From contig DCIP01000145.1 of NCBI GenBank assembly GCA_002317115.1, positions 1 through 15,865 on the forward strand: a DNA stretch of 15,865 bases, read 5' to 3'. Positions 1 to 7,931 of this stretch are shown piece after piece. Origin of the DNA: Candidatus Scybalocola fimicaballi. Its GTDB lineage: Bacteria; Bacteroidota; Bacteroidia; Bacteroidales; Paludibacteraceae. Made by a program: the position numbers and the translations under genes. How positions within the stretch are numbered: position 1 is the first letter of the stretch; each line of letters starts with the position of its first letter. The notes under the pieces are model-generated. The model saw nothing but the letters and a program-made list of their open reading frames with translations. It had not been told where the DNA came from and searched no databases.

Positions 1-1079
1 GCCACCAAACCAATGACAGCAATCACCTCCAGGTCGTAAGTGCATGCCTGCCAAACAGTAGCGATGGTAATCAGAGTCATCAATACGAATGCTACCGGCA
101 TAGGTATCAAATCGTAGAGATTATAGGCGAAGAACGTCATGAAATAGAGTGTCGCCATCGCTCCACTTGCGATTACAGCGCTAAGTGTCTTATAGTCTTT
201 CTTGATTTTTATAGCCACACCTTGAAGTGCAGCACCAAAGATCACACCGATGATGATACGCATTGTTGGGCTTAGCAAATCATTGTCAATCGCATATTTA
301 CCACCAATAGCGACACCAATCAACATGATCAAAATTCCTAATTTCATAATTAGGTTCTCACCGATAAATTTCTCCCAATCGAAATTGTCACGAACTTTAT
401 CGAATATTGAAGGCTCAGCTGGTTCAACTGGTTTAGCCGACGCTGCAGCTTGTTGCGTTGTCTTCTTTTCTGTAGCAACATGCTGTGATGCGTCAGCCTT
501 GCTTTCTGTAGCAACATGCTGTGATGCGTCGGACTTGCTTTCTGTAGCGACGTGTTGTGTTGCTTCGGATTTATCTTCAGAAGCGACGTGCTGCGATGCG
601 TCGGACTTAACAGTTGTCTTTTCTTCTGCCTTAACTATAGGCTCGACTACAACATTTTCCTTAACTACTTCAGATTTCTCAACCTCTTGTTTAACCTCAG
701 CCGCAGCAAATTTTGGTTCCTCCACTACAGGTTCCTGCTTCACTACAGGAACGACAGGAGCACTCGCCTCCTCTTGCGAATAAGTAGAAAAATTAAATTC
801 TTCAGTTGCAGACTCGGCTTTTTTCGCTTCTTTTTCAGGGGAATATACAGACTCCTTCTCCGCTGCTTTCAAAACAGCGAGTTCATTGCGAAGAGTCTGG
901 ATAGATTGTGTCATGACAGACAATCGAGTATCCATCTCCGTCATCACTGAATCATACTGGTTCTTGAACCCAAGGAATACATTTTTGATTTTTATCAATT
1001 GTGAAATCAATCCTTGCTTTTCATTCTCCAGCAATTCAATTTTTCGTTGTAGATCAATTATTTTTTGTTCGTTATTCAT
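1..1079 (-). CDS. DUF2339 family multi-pass membrane protein, N-terminal 359 codons (C-terminus outside window)
   Basis: Start ATG is at 1079-1077; the frame stays open to the window edge, so the gene is partial. Residues 1-75 form a charged probable coiled coil (begins MNNEQKIIDLQRKIELLENE). Residues about 80-230 are a Pro/Glu/Lys/Val-rich linker containing four 12-residue repeats. From Trp235 (motif WEKFIGENL) the sequence becomes strongly hydrophobic, with several membrane helices (first about 243-263) and the family-typical YAIDNDLLSPTMRIIIG and AFVLMTLITIATVWQA stretches. This order (coiled coil, low-complexity linker, WEKFIGxN motif, many membrane helices) is that of DUF2339 proteins, large inner-membrane proteins of unknown function. 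A terminator lies just upstream, so it probably has its own promoter. The family call is firm; no function can be given. Confidence 0.85.
   Translation of the reverse strand, partial: MNNEQKIIDLQRKIELLENEKQGLISQLIKIKNVFLGFKNQYDSVMTEMDTRLSVMTQSIQTLRNELAVLKAAEKESVYSPEKEAKKAESATEEFNFSTYSQEEASAPVVPVVKQEPVVEEPKFAAAEVKQEVEKSEVVKENVVVEPIVKAEEKTTVKSDASQHVASEDKSEATQHVATESKSDASQHVATESKADASQHVATEKKTTQQAAASAKPVEPAEPSIFDKVRDNFDWEKFIGENLIMKLGILIMLIGVAIGGKYAIDNDLLSPTMRIIIGVIFGAALQGVAIKIKKDYKTLSAVIASGAMATLYFMTFFAYNLYDLIPMPVAFVLMTLITIATVWQACTYDLEVIAVIGLV
469..612 (-). repeat. Four tandem 36-bp in-frame repeats in the DUF2339 linker
   Basis: Four contiguous 36-bp units start at 469, 505, 541 and 577. The first two differ at only two positions; the other two are more diverged. 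Each encodes a 12-residue unit of the type SDASQHVATESK (residues about 156-204). Units abut without spacers, so this is a coding minisatellite, not a CRISPR array. Confidence 0.9.
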
Positions 1080-1096
1080 AGGCAGAAATTAACAGG

Positions 1097-1139
1097 ATAA
1101 AAAACAAATAGCCATCTGCCAATTCAAGCAGAGGCTATT
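1097..1139 (-). terminator. Rho-independent terminator after the lipoprotein gene
   Basis: An inverted repeat pairs 1107-1119 with 1128-1139 (AATAGCC plus TCTGC against GCAGA plus GGCTATT, with one bulged A at 1114). On the minus strand it is followed by a T-rich run (positions 1110-1097, TATTTGTTTTTT). It lies between the stop codon at 1161 and the DUF2339 start at 1079, so it separates these two transcripts. Confidence 0.8.
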
Positions 1140-1160
1140 GCCTTATTTGATATAAGTGTC

Positions 1161-1841
1161 TTACTTTGCAACTGCACGAACGGAGCGACCATATCCACGT
1201 CCACCCTTCTCTACTGTATGAGACTCAGAGTAGAAATAGACAGCCATTGCGAAATCACCTTCTGTATCTTCATCATCACACATAGTTGAAGTCCAGAATC
1301 CACCGATTTTATCTGTGTTGACAAGATCGTTAGCAGCTCTCAAACCAGCAGCAGGAATGAAGATTGAGTTACCATTTCTACCAGTAACCTTGTATCCACC
1401 GACGTTGTTGTCTAACATTGTCCACACCCAGTCACACTCAGAAAGAAGTTCTTTACACTGTGTAGCTGTTGGCATTTTCCATGCATCACCCATAATTACT
1501 GTTGCTGCATCATACTGAGTGCCAGCGATATCAGCACCAATGCTTTTCCACATCTTCTTTGCAGAAGAATCAATTACAGCAGAATCCGCGATCACATAGA
1601 ATGTGTAAGTTGTATCTGAATAAACATCCTTTGGTTGTGTCTCACCCCATGCAAAATAATCTCCATACTTCTCAGGAGAGTCTGCACCGACGTTGCATGA
1701 AGCCCACTTTGTTCCACTTGTTAAACCAAGATCAACAGCTTCGCATTCTTTCTTAACACCATCATTCTTCTCGTTGTTAACACAACCTGTTGCAAATAGG
1801 AACAATCCTAGAGCTGCAACCATCTTTAATATTTTTTTCAT
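1161..1841 (-). CDS. Lipoprotein with Fib_succ_major-type domain
   Basis: The 226-aa product begins with a lipoprotein signal peptide: Lys-rich n-region, hydrophobic core and lipobox FATGC with Cys20. It should be exported, lipidated and membrane-anchored, probably at the outer membrane or surface. After a short charged stretch, residues 36-224 carry the pattern AVDLGLTSGTKWASCNVGA, GDYFAWGET, WKMPTATQCKELL, GGFWTSTM and GRSVRAV. This is the Fibrobacter succinogenes major paralogous domain pattern (PF09603-like), common in Bacteroidales surface proteins. Function is unknown; binding or structural roles are usually guessed. It is followed by a strong terminator and lies 37 bp downstream of the TPM gene, with which it may share transcripts. 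Confidence 0.8.
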   Translation of the reverse strand: MKKILKMVAALGLFLFATGCVNNEKNDGVKKECEAVDLGLTSGTKWASCNVGADSPEKYGDYFAWGETQPKDVYSDTTYTFYVIADSAVIDSSAKKMWKSIGADIAGTQYDAATVIMGDAWKMPTATQCKELLSECDWVWTMLDNNVGGYKVTGRNGNSIFIPAAGLRAANDLVNTDKIGGFWTSTMCDDEDTEGDFAMAVYFYSESHTVEKGGRGYGRSVRAVAK

Positions 1842-1878
1842 TTTGTAAATTTTATTCTAAATCCTAATACTTATATAA

Positions 1879-2658
1879 TTACCAAGAGCCGCCTCCGCCG
1901 CCTCCACCGAAGCTACCTCCGCCGAAGCCACCAAAGCCTCCTCCGAAACCGCCTCCACTGCTGCGACCGCCTCCGAAGCCTCCTCCAAATCCGCCACCGA
2001 AACCTCCAGGGAATGGATCATCGTATGTGACACGTCGACGTGAACGTGGTCTGTAGTCAGTGTCGTTATTTCCTCGACCTCCATCTTTACTGTTTCTTGC
2101 TGCCAATATCATAATAACGATCATGACAACAATAAAGATAATGAGTTCGACAGGAAACTCTTCCTCAGCCGGATCTGCAGTAAACTCACCTCGCGTCGCC
2201 CTCATCATATATGAGGCACCAGCCATGATTCCTCCTCCATAGTTGTTCTGCTTAAAATATGGAATCATCACATTATTGACGATACGATAACAGATAATAT
2301 CGGGAAGTGCACCTTCAAGGCCATAACCTGTGGCAATAAACGCACGTCCATTCTCTCGCTCAGTCTTAGGTTTGACAAGCAGGATGGCACCATTATTTTT
2401 ACCTTTGACACCGACACCCCACTTTTCACCCAACTGTTGAGCGTAATCCGCTATATCATATCCGTCGAGCGACTTGACTGTCACCACACAAATCTGAGTA
2501 GACGTTGCTTTGCTAAATGCGACGAGGGAATCCTCCAACACCTGCTTCTGACCTGCAGTAAGAAGTCCGGCAAAATCGTTGACAAGACGCTCTGGTTTAG
2601 GCTTATCGGGAATTTCCGCCCAACAAACCAACGTCGGCAGCAATAAAAACAGCGACAT
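1879..2658 (-). CDS. TPM-domain (YgcG/Psb32-type) membrane protein with Gly-rich tail
   Basis: The 259-aa protein starts at an ATG preceded in frame by a TAG four codons upstream, which fixes the start. It has a short signal peptide (MSLFLLLPTLVCWA), then a TPM domain at about 20-155: VNDFAGLLTAGQKQVLEDSL, CVVTVKSLDGYDIADYAQQLGEKWGVG, NGAILLVKP, IATGYGLEGALPD. One membrane helix follows (171-187) and then a tail (218-259) made of GGGFGG repeats ending in SW. TPM proteins of this layout are envelope proteins; some relatives were reported as phosphatases, others act in photosystem or membrane-protein maintenance. The role here is unknown. It is the last member of the coaBC-DUF4835-recN cluster, 27 bp after recN. 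Confidence 0.85.
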   Translation of the reverse strand: MSLFLLLPTLVCWAEIPDKPKPERLVNDFAGLLTAGQKQVLEDSLVAFSKATSTQICVVTVKSLDGYDIADYAQQLGEKWGVGVKGKNNGAILLVKPKTERENGRAFIATGYGLEGALPDIICYRIVNNVMIPYFKQNNYGGGIMAGASYMMRATRGEFTADPAEEEFPVELIIFIVVMIVIMILAARNSKDGGRGNNDTDYRPRSRRRVTYDDPFPGGFGGGFGGGFGGGRSSGGGFGGGFGGFGGGSFGGGGGGGSW

Positions 2659-2685
2659 TAGAAATATCTATGTCGAAGACACATC

Positions 2686-4344
2686 TTAGGATTGCCCAAG
2701 CAAATCCTTGGCGTTCTGAATCGCAGCCTCCGACGGATTCTTTCCGCTCAACATCTGAGCAATCTCGTTAACACGCTCATCGGCACTCAATTTCATGATA
2801 TGAGAAAGCACCTTGTCGCCATCCTCCTCCTTGTAGACTTTGTAATGAGCCTGGCCTTTCGACGCAATCTGCGGAAGATGTGTGATCGCAATCACTTGCA
2901 TTCTTGTTCCCATCGTAGACATTACCTCTCCCATGCGAGCTGCCACCTCACCAGAGATTCCTGTGTCGACCTCATCGAGGATTATCGTTGGCATCTTCTT
3001 CACTTCCGAAAGCAACGACTTCAAACTTAGCATCACTCGTGAGACCTCTCCACCCGACGCTATCTCTGCAATCGGAAGCATTCTCTTGTCTTTATTAGCT
3101 GAGAATAAGAAAGTTACCTCATCAGCTCCTGTTGAAGTATATTGAGATGACTTCTGCATGTCGACGGAAAGTTTCGCAAGCGGCATTCCCATCAACGACA
3201 TTGAAGACTCAACTGTCGATTCGATCTTTTGTAGAGAACCACGTCTTTTTTCAGATAGCGACGTCGCGCTCTTCTCCATCTTTTTGAAATATTTCTCCAC
3301 GTCGGCCTCAAGCGACGCGATCTGCTCGTCAGCCGAAGAGAAATTGTTAACACGTCTCTCCAAATCAGCTTGGATCTCTTTCAATTCAGCCACTGAGTTT
3401 ACCTTGTGACGTTTCTGCAAAGAGTAGATTGTATCAAGTCTCGACGAAACAAAATCGATTCGTTCCTGGTTAAATTCCACTCTATCAGCAACTTCCGTCA
3501 CAACAGCGGAAATATCTTTCATCTCTGCCAACACAGCATTTGTGCGCTCAGCAAGAGAATCCAACTCTGGTGCATACGATGAAACCGATGAAAGAAGATT
3601 CACCGTCTGCTTCAAACGAACATTCACAGCATTATCGTCGTCCTCCACAAGATTCACCACGGAAGACAAAGCCGACTTGATAGTCTCAGCATTTTGAAGA
3701 AGACTATTCTCAGTCTCCAACTCCTCCTGCTCCCCGTCGGAAAGGTTAGCAGCCTGAAGTTTTTCTAACTGAGACTTGAGATAATCCGCGTCGCGAGCAT
3801 CATTTTCCATCTGCTCCTTTAAGTGCTCAAGTTCTCTTTTCGCACTATTCCACTGCTTATAATCCGATTGATAGTCAGCCAATTCCTTCTTTGTGTCGGC
3901 AACCGAATCCACCACAGAAAGTTGAAAACCAGAATCTTTAAGCAACAGATTCTGATGCTGTGAGTGAATATCAATAAGCATTTCGCCAATCTGCTTAAGT
4001 TGGGAAACGCTTACAGGAGTATCGTTGACAAACGAACGAGCCTTACCTGAAGGAGCAATCTCCTTGCGGATCACACACTCGTCGTCGTAATCAAGTTCAT
4101 TCTCATCGAAGAAAGACTGATAGCCATAGCCCGTGATATCGAAAGTAGCCTCAATGACGCATTTCTTCTCAGCATCCTTGAAATACTTCGACTCCACTTT
4201 GCCACCCATCAGCATACCCAACGCTCCAAGCAAAATAGACTTTCCGGCACCAGTCTCACCTGTGATAACAGAGAAACCGTTGTTGAAGTCGATCTCACTT
4301 CTTTCAATCAATGTATAATTGTCAATCTCTAAACGAGTAAGCAT
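2686..4344 (-). CDS. recN: DNA repair protein RecN
   Basis: The 552-aa product is the length of RecN. The Walker A motif GETGAGKS is at 29-36 and Walker B TIILDEVDTGIS starts at 453, preceded by the ABC signature IASGGEVSRVMLSLKSLL (from about 428). Between them lie long coiled-coil stretches (about 150-370), giving the SMC-like layout. RecN is a cytosolic SMC-family ATPase that binds DNA ends and promotes RecA-dependent double-strand break repair. Two bases separate it from the DUF4835 stop, so it is almost certainly co-transcribed and translationally coupled with coaBC and DUF4835. No SOS box was recognised, and an operon-internal gene need not have one. Confidence 0.96.
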   Translation of the reverse strand: MLTRLEIDNYTLIERSEIDFNNGFSVITGETGAGKSILLGALGMLMGGKVESKYFKDAEKKCVIEATFDITGYGYQSFFDENELDYDDECVIRKEIAPSGKARSFVNDTPVSVSQLKQIGEMLIDIHSQHQNLLLKDSGFQLSVVDSVADTKKELADYQSDYKQWNSAKRELEHLKEQMENDARDADYLKSQLEKLQAANLSDGEQEELETENSLLQNAETIKSALSSVVNLVEDDDNAVNVRLKQTVNLLSSVSSYAPELDSLAERTNAVLAEMKDISAVVTEVADRVEFNQERIDFVSSRLDTIYSLQKRHKVNSVAELKEIQADLERRVNNFSSADEQIASLEADVEKYFKKMEKSATSLSEKRRGSLQKIESTVESSMSLMGMPLAKLSVDMQKSSQYTSTGADEVTFLFSANKDKRMLPIAEIASGGEVSRVMLSLKSLLSEVKKMPTIILDEVDTGISGEVAARMGEVMSTMGTRMQVIAITHLPQIASKGQAHYKVYKEEDGDKVLSHIMKLSADERVNEIAQMLSGKNPSEAAIQNAKDLLGQS

Positions 4345-4346
4345 AA

Positions 4347-5258
4347 TCAGTTTCCTTTCTGCAATTTGTCCAAATCCTTTGTGTTAGGTGCGATAGAAGA
4401 AAGTGCATTGTACACTTCATCACGAACCTTTTGATCATCAAGATGATACAAATTAAACAACTCATCAGATTTAGTGCTGACAAAAATTTGAAGAGGCAAA
4501 GCAAACGGTTTTGCACGTTGCATCTCACGCAAATATGTCATCTGCTCCATAATCTTAGCCTTACCCTTATTCACGTCGTCAGCCATAACATCAAATCCAA
4601 GACGGTGGTATTCATAGTAGACGTTGTGGATATTAGCCAAGTTGGCATCCATATATGCAGAAATCAATGAGTATCTGTTTTCGTCGTTAGACAAAGCCTT
4701 CCAACCCTCATCATCAGAGCTTCTTGCTCCAGCAGAGATAGCCTCAGCTCTCTCAAAGTAAGGAGTTCCACCAAGAGGTGAGAAACTGTCAAACTCAAGG
4801 CCAAGAATGACATTCACATAAAAAGCCAAAACCGACATAAGATTTTGGTTTGGATCATAATCACCATCCTGATAATCAATACGATCACCGGGATTATAAT
4901 TAAAAGTAAAATGCTTGTCTCTGTAATAGAAAAGAGGAGTTGTGTAAGATGTATTGTAGACGGGGCGACTTGCCGACATCAACAACTCTCCAACCTGCTT
5001 TCCTCCTTGCGACTCAGAACCCTGACCAAGACTCAAAGTAAAAGTAACATCGATTCTCTCCTCTTTCTGGAACACAGCGTCAGTCCATTTATGAGTGTTG
5101 AAGAAATCGTTTAGAATCGACTCCAAATCCTTATACATATCCTTGTTAGTTCCAGAGATATTGTCAGTATTGATTGTGATACTGCAATTTAGCTCCTGTG
5201 CAAAAGAAAGCACCGAGCCCATCACCAACGAAACAAGTATCAAAAAACCTTTTTTCAT
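4347..5258 (-). CDS. DUF4835 family exported protein (possible PorD-type)
   Basis: The 303-aa protein has a cleavable signal peptide (MKKGFLILVSLVMGSVLSFA) followed directly by QELNCSITINTDNISGTN, then WTDAVFQKEERIDVTFTLSL, the usual start of DUF4835 proteins. The rest holds conserved-looking aromatic patches (YNTSYTTPLFYYRDKHFTFNY) and an ARSSDDEGWKALSNDENRYSLI segment. Its ATG overlaps the end of coaBC by 4 bp and recN follows after 2 bp; coaBC - DUF4835 - recN is a common Bacteroidota gene order. Some annotations name this family PorD and link it to type IX secretion. I recall this only from annotation practice, so the symbol is left empty. Periplasmic or envelope location is a safe inference. 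Confidence 0.85.
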   Translation of the reverse strand: MKKGFLILVSLVMGSVLSFAQELNCSITINTDNISGTNKDMYKDLESILNDFFNTHKWTDAVFQKEERIDVTFTLSLGQGSESQGGKQVGELLMSASRPVYNTSYTTPLFYYRDKHFTFNYNPGDRIDYQDGDYDPNQNLMSVLAFYVNVILGLEFDSFSPLGGTPYFERAEAISAGARSSDDEGWKALSNDENRYSLISAYMDANLANIHNVYYEYHRLGFDVMADDVNKGKAKIMEQMTYLREMQRAKPFALPLQIFVSTKSDELFNLYHLDDQKVRDEVYNALSSIAPNTKDLDKLQKGN

Positions 5259-6475
5259 AAACCTTTCTTTTTTGCGACTTCCACCACAGCATCCACAATA
5301 TCAGCAGCAACCTCCTTCTTAGTCTTCAACGGATATTCCTTCACGTCGCCACCAGCAGTAAAGATTGTGATTTTATTTGTATCAACCTGGAAACCAGCAC
5401 CTTTATCTTTTAGTGAATTCATTACGATGAAGTCGAAATTCTTTCGGCCACATTTATCTTTAGCGTTAGTAGCCTCATCATTCGTCTCCAAAGCGAATCC
5501 CACATTCACTTGATTTTCTCTTTTAATCTTGCCCAACGCAGCAGCGATATCAGGATTAGGAATGAGAGTGATGGTCATTTCACCAGTCTTCTCACGCTTA
5601 ATCTTCTTATCAGCAGTGACTGATGGACGATAGTCAGCTACAGCGGCGCATAGAATCTGCACGTCAGCAGCCGCGCTATTCTCGACAGCGGCGTCATACA
5701 TCTGTTGAGCCGACTCGACATTGATTCTGTTGATTCTCTCATGAGAAATTTTTAGCGACGTCGGACCAGCGATCAAAGTTACCTCTGCTCCACGTTCAGC
5801 ACACTCCTCAGCCAATGCGAATCCCATTTTGCCAGACGAGTAGTTGCCTATAAATCTCACAGGATCGATCTTTTCGTAAGTTGGACCGGCAGTGATCATC
5901 ACACGTTTGCCAGCCAAATCACACTTTGACTCAAAAAAATTCTCCAATGCGACGACGATATCCGCAGGTTCAGCCATTCTACCCTTGCCTTCCAAGCCAG
6001 AGGCCAAGAACCCAGTGCCGGGCTCGATCACATGGTTGCCATACGAAACCAACGTAGCAATATTCTTCTGTACTGCCGGATGCTTGTACATATCAAGATC
6101 CATTGCCGGAGCGAAGAACACCGGACATTTAGCAGACAAGTAGGAAGTCAGCAACAGATTGTCAGCCACACCGTTAGCCATTTTGCCGATAGTGTTGGCT
6201 GTAGCAGGAGCGATAAGGTAGACATCAGCCCACATACCAAGGCTAACGTGGCTGTTCCATTCTCCGTTTTCTGGGTTGAAGAAATCAACCAAGATAGGAT
6301 TTTTGGAAAGAGTAGCCATAGTGAGCGGAGTGATGAACTGTTTAGCCAACTGAGTCATCACCACCTTGACCTCAGCACCACGCTTCACGAACTCGCGTAC
6401 CAACGGAGCACACTTGTAAGCAGCGATGCCACCAGTGATGCCCAACAAAATATGTTTACCTGCTAATGTCGACAT
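5255..6475 (-). CDS. coaBC: Bifunctional CoaBC: phosphopantothenoylcysteine synthetase/decarboxylase
   Basis: The 406-aa length fits full bifunctional CoaBC (Dfp). The N-terminal flavin domain (1-185) shows LLGITGGIAAYK, the active-site His76 in SHVSLGMWAD, and APATANTIGKMANGVADNLL. The C-terminal synthetase domain (186-406) shows MITAGPTYEKIDPVRFIGNYSSGKMG, AVADYRP, KIKREK and LIPNPDI. Together they convert 4'-phosphopantothenate and cysteine to 4'-phosphopantetheine on the way to coenzyme A, in the cytosol. Two family signature positions differ from the E. coli form: the PxMNxxM loop is PAMDLDM (123-129), and the usual Cys of GxLACGxxGxGR is Ser (GFLASGLEGKGR). It is the first gene of the cluster and lies after a terminator. 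Confidence 0.96.
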   Translation of the reverse strand: MSTLAGKHILLGITGGIAAYKCAPLVREFVKRGAEVKVVMTQLAKQFITPLTMATLSKNPILVDFFNPENGEWNSHVSLGMWADVYLIAPATANTIGKMANGVADNLLLTSYLSAKCPVFFAPAMDLDMYKHPAVQKNIATLVSYGNHVIEPGTGFLASGLEGKGRMAEPADIVVALENFFESKCDLAGKRVMITAGPTYEKIDPVRFIGNYSSGKMGFALAEECAERGAEVTLIAGPTSLKISHERINRINVESAQQMYDAAVENSAAADVQILCAAVADYRPSVTADKKIKREKTGEMTITLIPNPDIAAALGKIKRENQVNVGFALETNDEATNAKDKCGRKNFDFIVMNSLKDKGAGFQVDTNKITIFTAGGDVKEYPLKTKKEVAADIVDAVVEVAKKKGL

Positions 6476-6490
6476 AAATCTAATCGTTAT

Positions 6491-6540
6491 AAACGTTGAC
6501 GTTAAGCTAACGTTGACTTCCCGGATTTTAACGAATCCCT
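6491..6540 (-). promoter_or_regulatory. Repeat-rich leader/promoter region of the coaBC cluster
   Basis: The spacer upstream of coaBC holds two copies of AACGTTGAC (6492-6500 and 6509-6517). Between and across them lies a short inverted repeat CGTTA-AGC-TAACG (6500-6512, extendable by one pair), and nearby a second small one, GGATT/AATCC (6523-6538). These could be operator sites or leader structure. No good TAnnTTTG box was found, so this is a weak call. Confidence 0.3.
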
Positions 6541-6591
6541 AAAAAATGAAAAAAAGAGAGTGCGGCAGATTACTCCTCCGAACTCCCTTTT
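6541..6591 (-). terminator. Terminator between rpoZ and coaBC
   Basis: Positions 6552-6565 pair with 6578-6591 in a long stem (two internal mismatches, G6562/A6581 and A6557/C6586), loop 6566-6577. Reading on the minus strand, the stem is followed by TTCATTTTTTAG (6550-6539). It lies 19 bp downstream of the rpoZ stop codon and should end the bamD-rpoZ transcript. Confidence 0.75.
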
Positions 6592-6609
6592 ATATCACAT
6601 AAATACGAA

Positions 6610-6942
6610 TTACTTATTCTTCTGAACCTTCTGAGCCACTCTGTATGAGATCTCACCGTCCTCATACTCCTTAGTAGCGATAAGCACTGGTTTTGGCAAT
6701 CTCTCGTAGTAGCGAGAAATCTCAATCTGCTCACGGTTTTCGAAAACCTCGTCAAGATTGTCGTTGCCAATTTCAAACTCCTTCAACTTCTTATCAAGCT
6801 CATTCTTGATATCGATGCTGACCTGGTTGGCACGCTTACCAATGATGCTAACAGTCTCATAGATGTTACCAGTACGCTCACTCAAGCTGTTCATGTCTCT
6901 TGTAACCGTAGTCGTAGGTGCGTTGACTTTCTTAAAATCCAT
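6610..6942 (-). CDS. rpoZ: RNA polymerase omega-like subunit (Bacteroidota type)
   Basis: The 110-aa protein starts MDFKKVNAPTTTVTRDMNSL and continues TGNIYETVSIIGKRANQVSIDIKNELDKKL, the Rpb6/omega core (IxxRAxQIxxxIKxEL-type) in the form seen in Bacteroidota, followed by an acidic stretch and ERLPKPVLIATKEYEDGEISYR. Omega binds the C-terminal part of beta-prime and helps RNA polymerase assembly. The gene lies 32 bp downstream of bamD and is followed by a terminator. The bamD-rpoZ pairing is common in Bacteroidota, which supports both calls. Confidence 0.88.
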   Translation of the reverse strand: MDFKKVNAPTTTVTRDMNSLSERTGNIYETVSIIGKRANQVSIDIKNELDKKLKEFEIGNDNLDEVFENREQIEISRYYERLPKPVLIATKEYEDGEISYRVAQKVQKNK

Positions 6943-6974
6943 TTTATTGTATTTTTAATCTTACTTTCTAATTA

Positions 6975-7796
6975 TTAATTCTTATGACGCTCAAAATATC
7001 TGTCGATCTTATGCTGGATCGACTCAACCTCTTTAGTATATTTTGAAGACGGATACTCCTTTCTGAATGAGTAGCACTCGTCCTTCGCGTCGACAAATCT
7101 GTCATATTGCTTGCTTTCCACACTCTCGTCGGCCTGGCTATAGTAGCTTTTCAAGATGTAGAAAGAGTAATCCTCGCAATATCTGCTGTCAGGGAACTTC
7201 TTTTTAGCGTTTCTTGCGGTGATGATGGCAGACAGATAATTATTGCCGCGGTAGTCACCCAAGTCGTAGTATAGCTTCACATTGTTAAGCTGCTGCTCCG
7301 CCAATTTCTCCTTCATCTCGATCAACATCTCCTTTGCAAGACCACCCTTCTCTGTTGTAGGATATTTGCCTACAAAATCCTCCAACGCTTCAATAGCGGC
7401 TTCAGTTGGTTCCTGATCAAGCTTCACATTTGGGCTCTCCTTGTAGTAGCAGTAAGCAAGGTCGAAACACTCTTCCTCAATATGATTACCACGAGGGAAG
7501 CTTTTAATATAACTCTTTATATATGTTCGGGCAACTGGATAATCCTCATTATTGACGTAGCTCTTACATACCATATAAAGAATCTCCTCACCCTTCTCTG
7601 TGCCACGGAACGATTGAAGAATCGACTGACCGATCACAGCACAGTTCAACCATTTTTCATTGGCAAAATACTCTTTCGCCATCTTATACTTATATTCAGC
7701 ATCAGTACTGCGCTGGACTTTTCCGAATCCACCGCACGATGTCAACATGAACACCGACACTATTGATACAAGTATGAACGATAAACAATTTTTCAT
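6975..7796 (-). CDS. bamD: Outer membrane protein assembly factor BamD
   Basis: I chose the ATG at 7796 because MKNCLSFILVSIVSVFMLTSC then forms a standard lipoprotein signal with lipobox LTSC and Cys21; an in-frame ATG at 7817 would add seven residues before it. The mature protein (273 aa in total with signal) is built of TPR-like helix pairs: AEYKYKMAKEYFANEKWLNCAV, GEEILYMVCKSYVNNEDYPVARTYIKSYIKSFPRG, FDLAYCYYKESPN, AIEALEDFVGKYPTTE and so on to SSKYTKEVESIQHKI. This is the layout of BamD, the essential outer-membrane lipoprotein of the beta-barrel assembly (BAM) complex. It heads the bamD-rpoZ unit. Its upstream region is the disrupted spacer with the NYN fragment. Confidence 0.93.
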   Translation of the reverse strand: MKNCLSFILVSIVSVFMLTSCGGFGKVQRSTDAEYKYKMAKEYFANEKWLNCAVIGQSILQSFRGTEKGEEILYMVCKSYVNNEDYPVARTYIKSYIKSFPRGNHIEEECFDLAYCYYKESPNVKLDQEPTEAAIEALEDFVGKYPTTEKGGLAKEMLIEMKEKLAEQQLNNVKLYYDLGDYRGNNYLSAIITARNAKKKFPDSRYCEDYSFYILKSYYSQADESVESKQYDRFVDAKDECYSFRKEYPSSKYTKEVESIQHKIDRYFERHKN

Positions 7797-7931
7797 AAAC
7801 GGCACAAAAATAATCATTCATATTAAATATCGCAAACATTTTTTGAATATAACGCATTAAAGCAGCAACAAACAATCAAAAATCACTCGTATTAATTTAA
7901 AGATTATATAGTTGTTGTTAAAATGAGGATT

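Noticed and set aside
469..612. CRISPR-like 36-bp repeats
   Set aside because: Units abut with no spacers, are in frame (12 codons) and lie within a coding linker.
250..1092. Three plus-strand ORFs of 68-177 codons
   Set aside because: They are antisense to the DUF2339 gene, Ser/Cys/Phe-rich and composed of complementary repeat sequence; the minus-strand frame has clear coiled-coil and membrane motifs.
1857..2084. 75-codon minus-strand ORF rich in Ala/Glu/Val
   Set aside because: It is a frame shadow of the Gly-rich tail of the TPM gene.
7797..7817. Upstream start of bamD adding seven residues
   Set aside because: The ATG at 7796 gives a normal lipoprotein signal (MKN... LTSC); the extension puts hydrophobic residues before the basic n-region.
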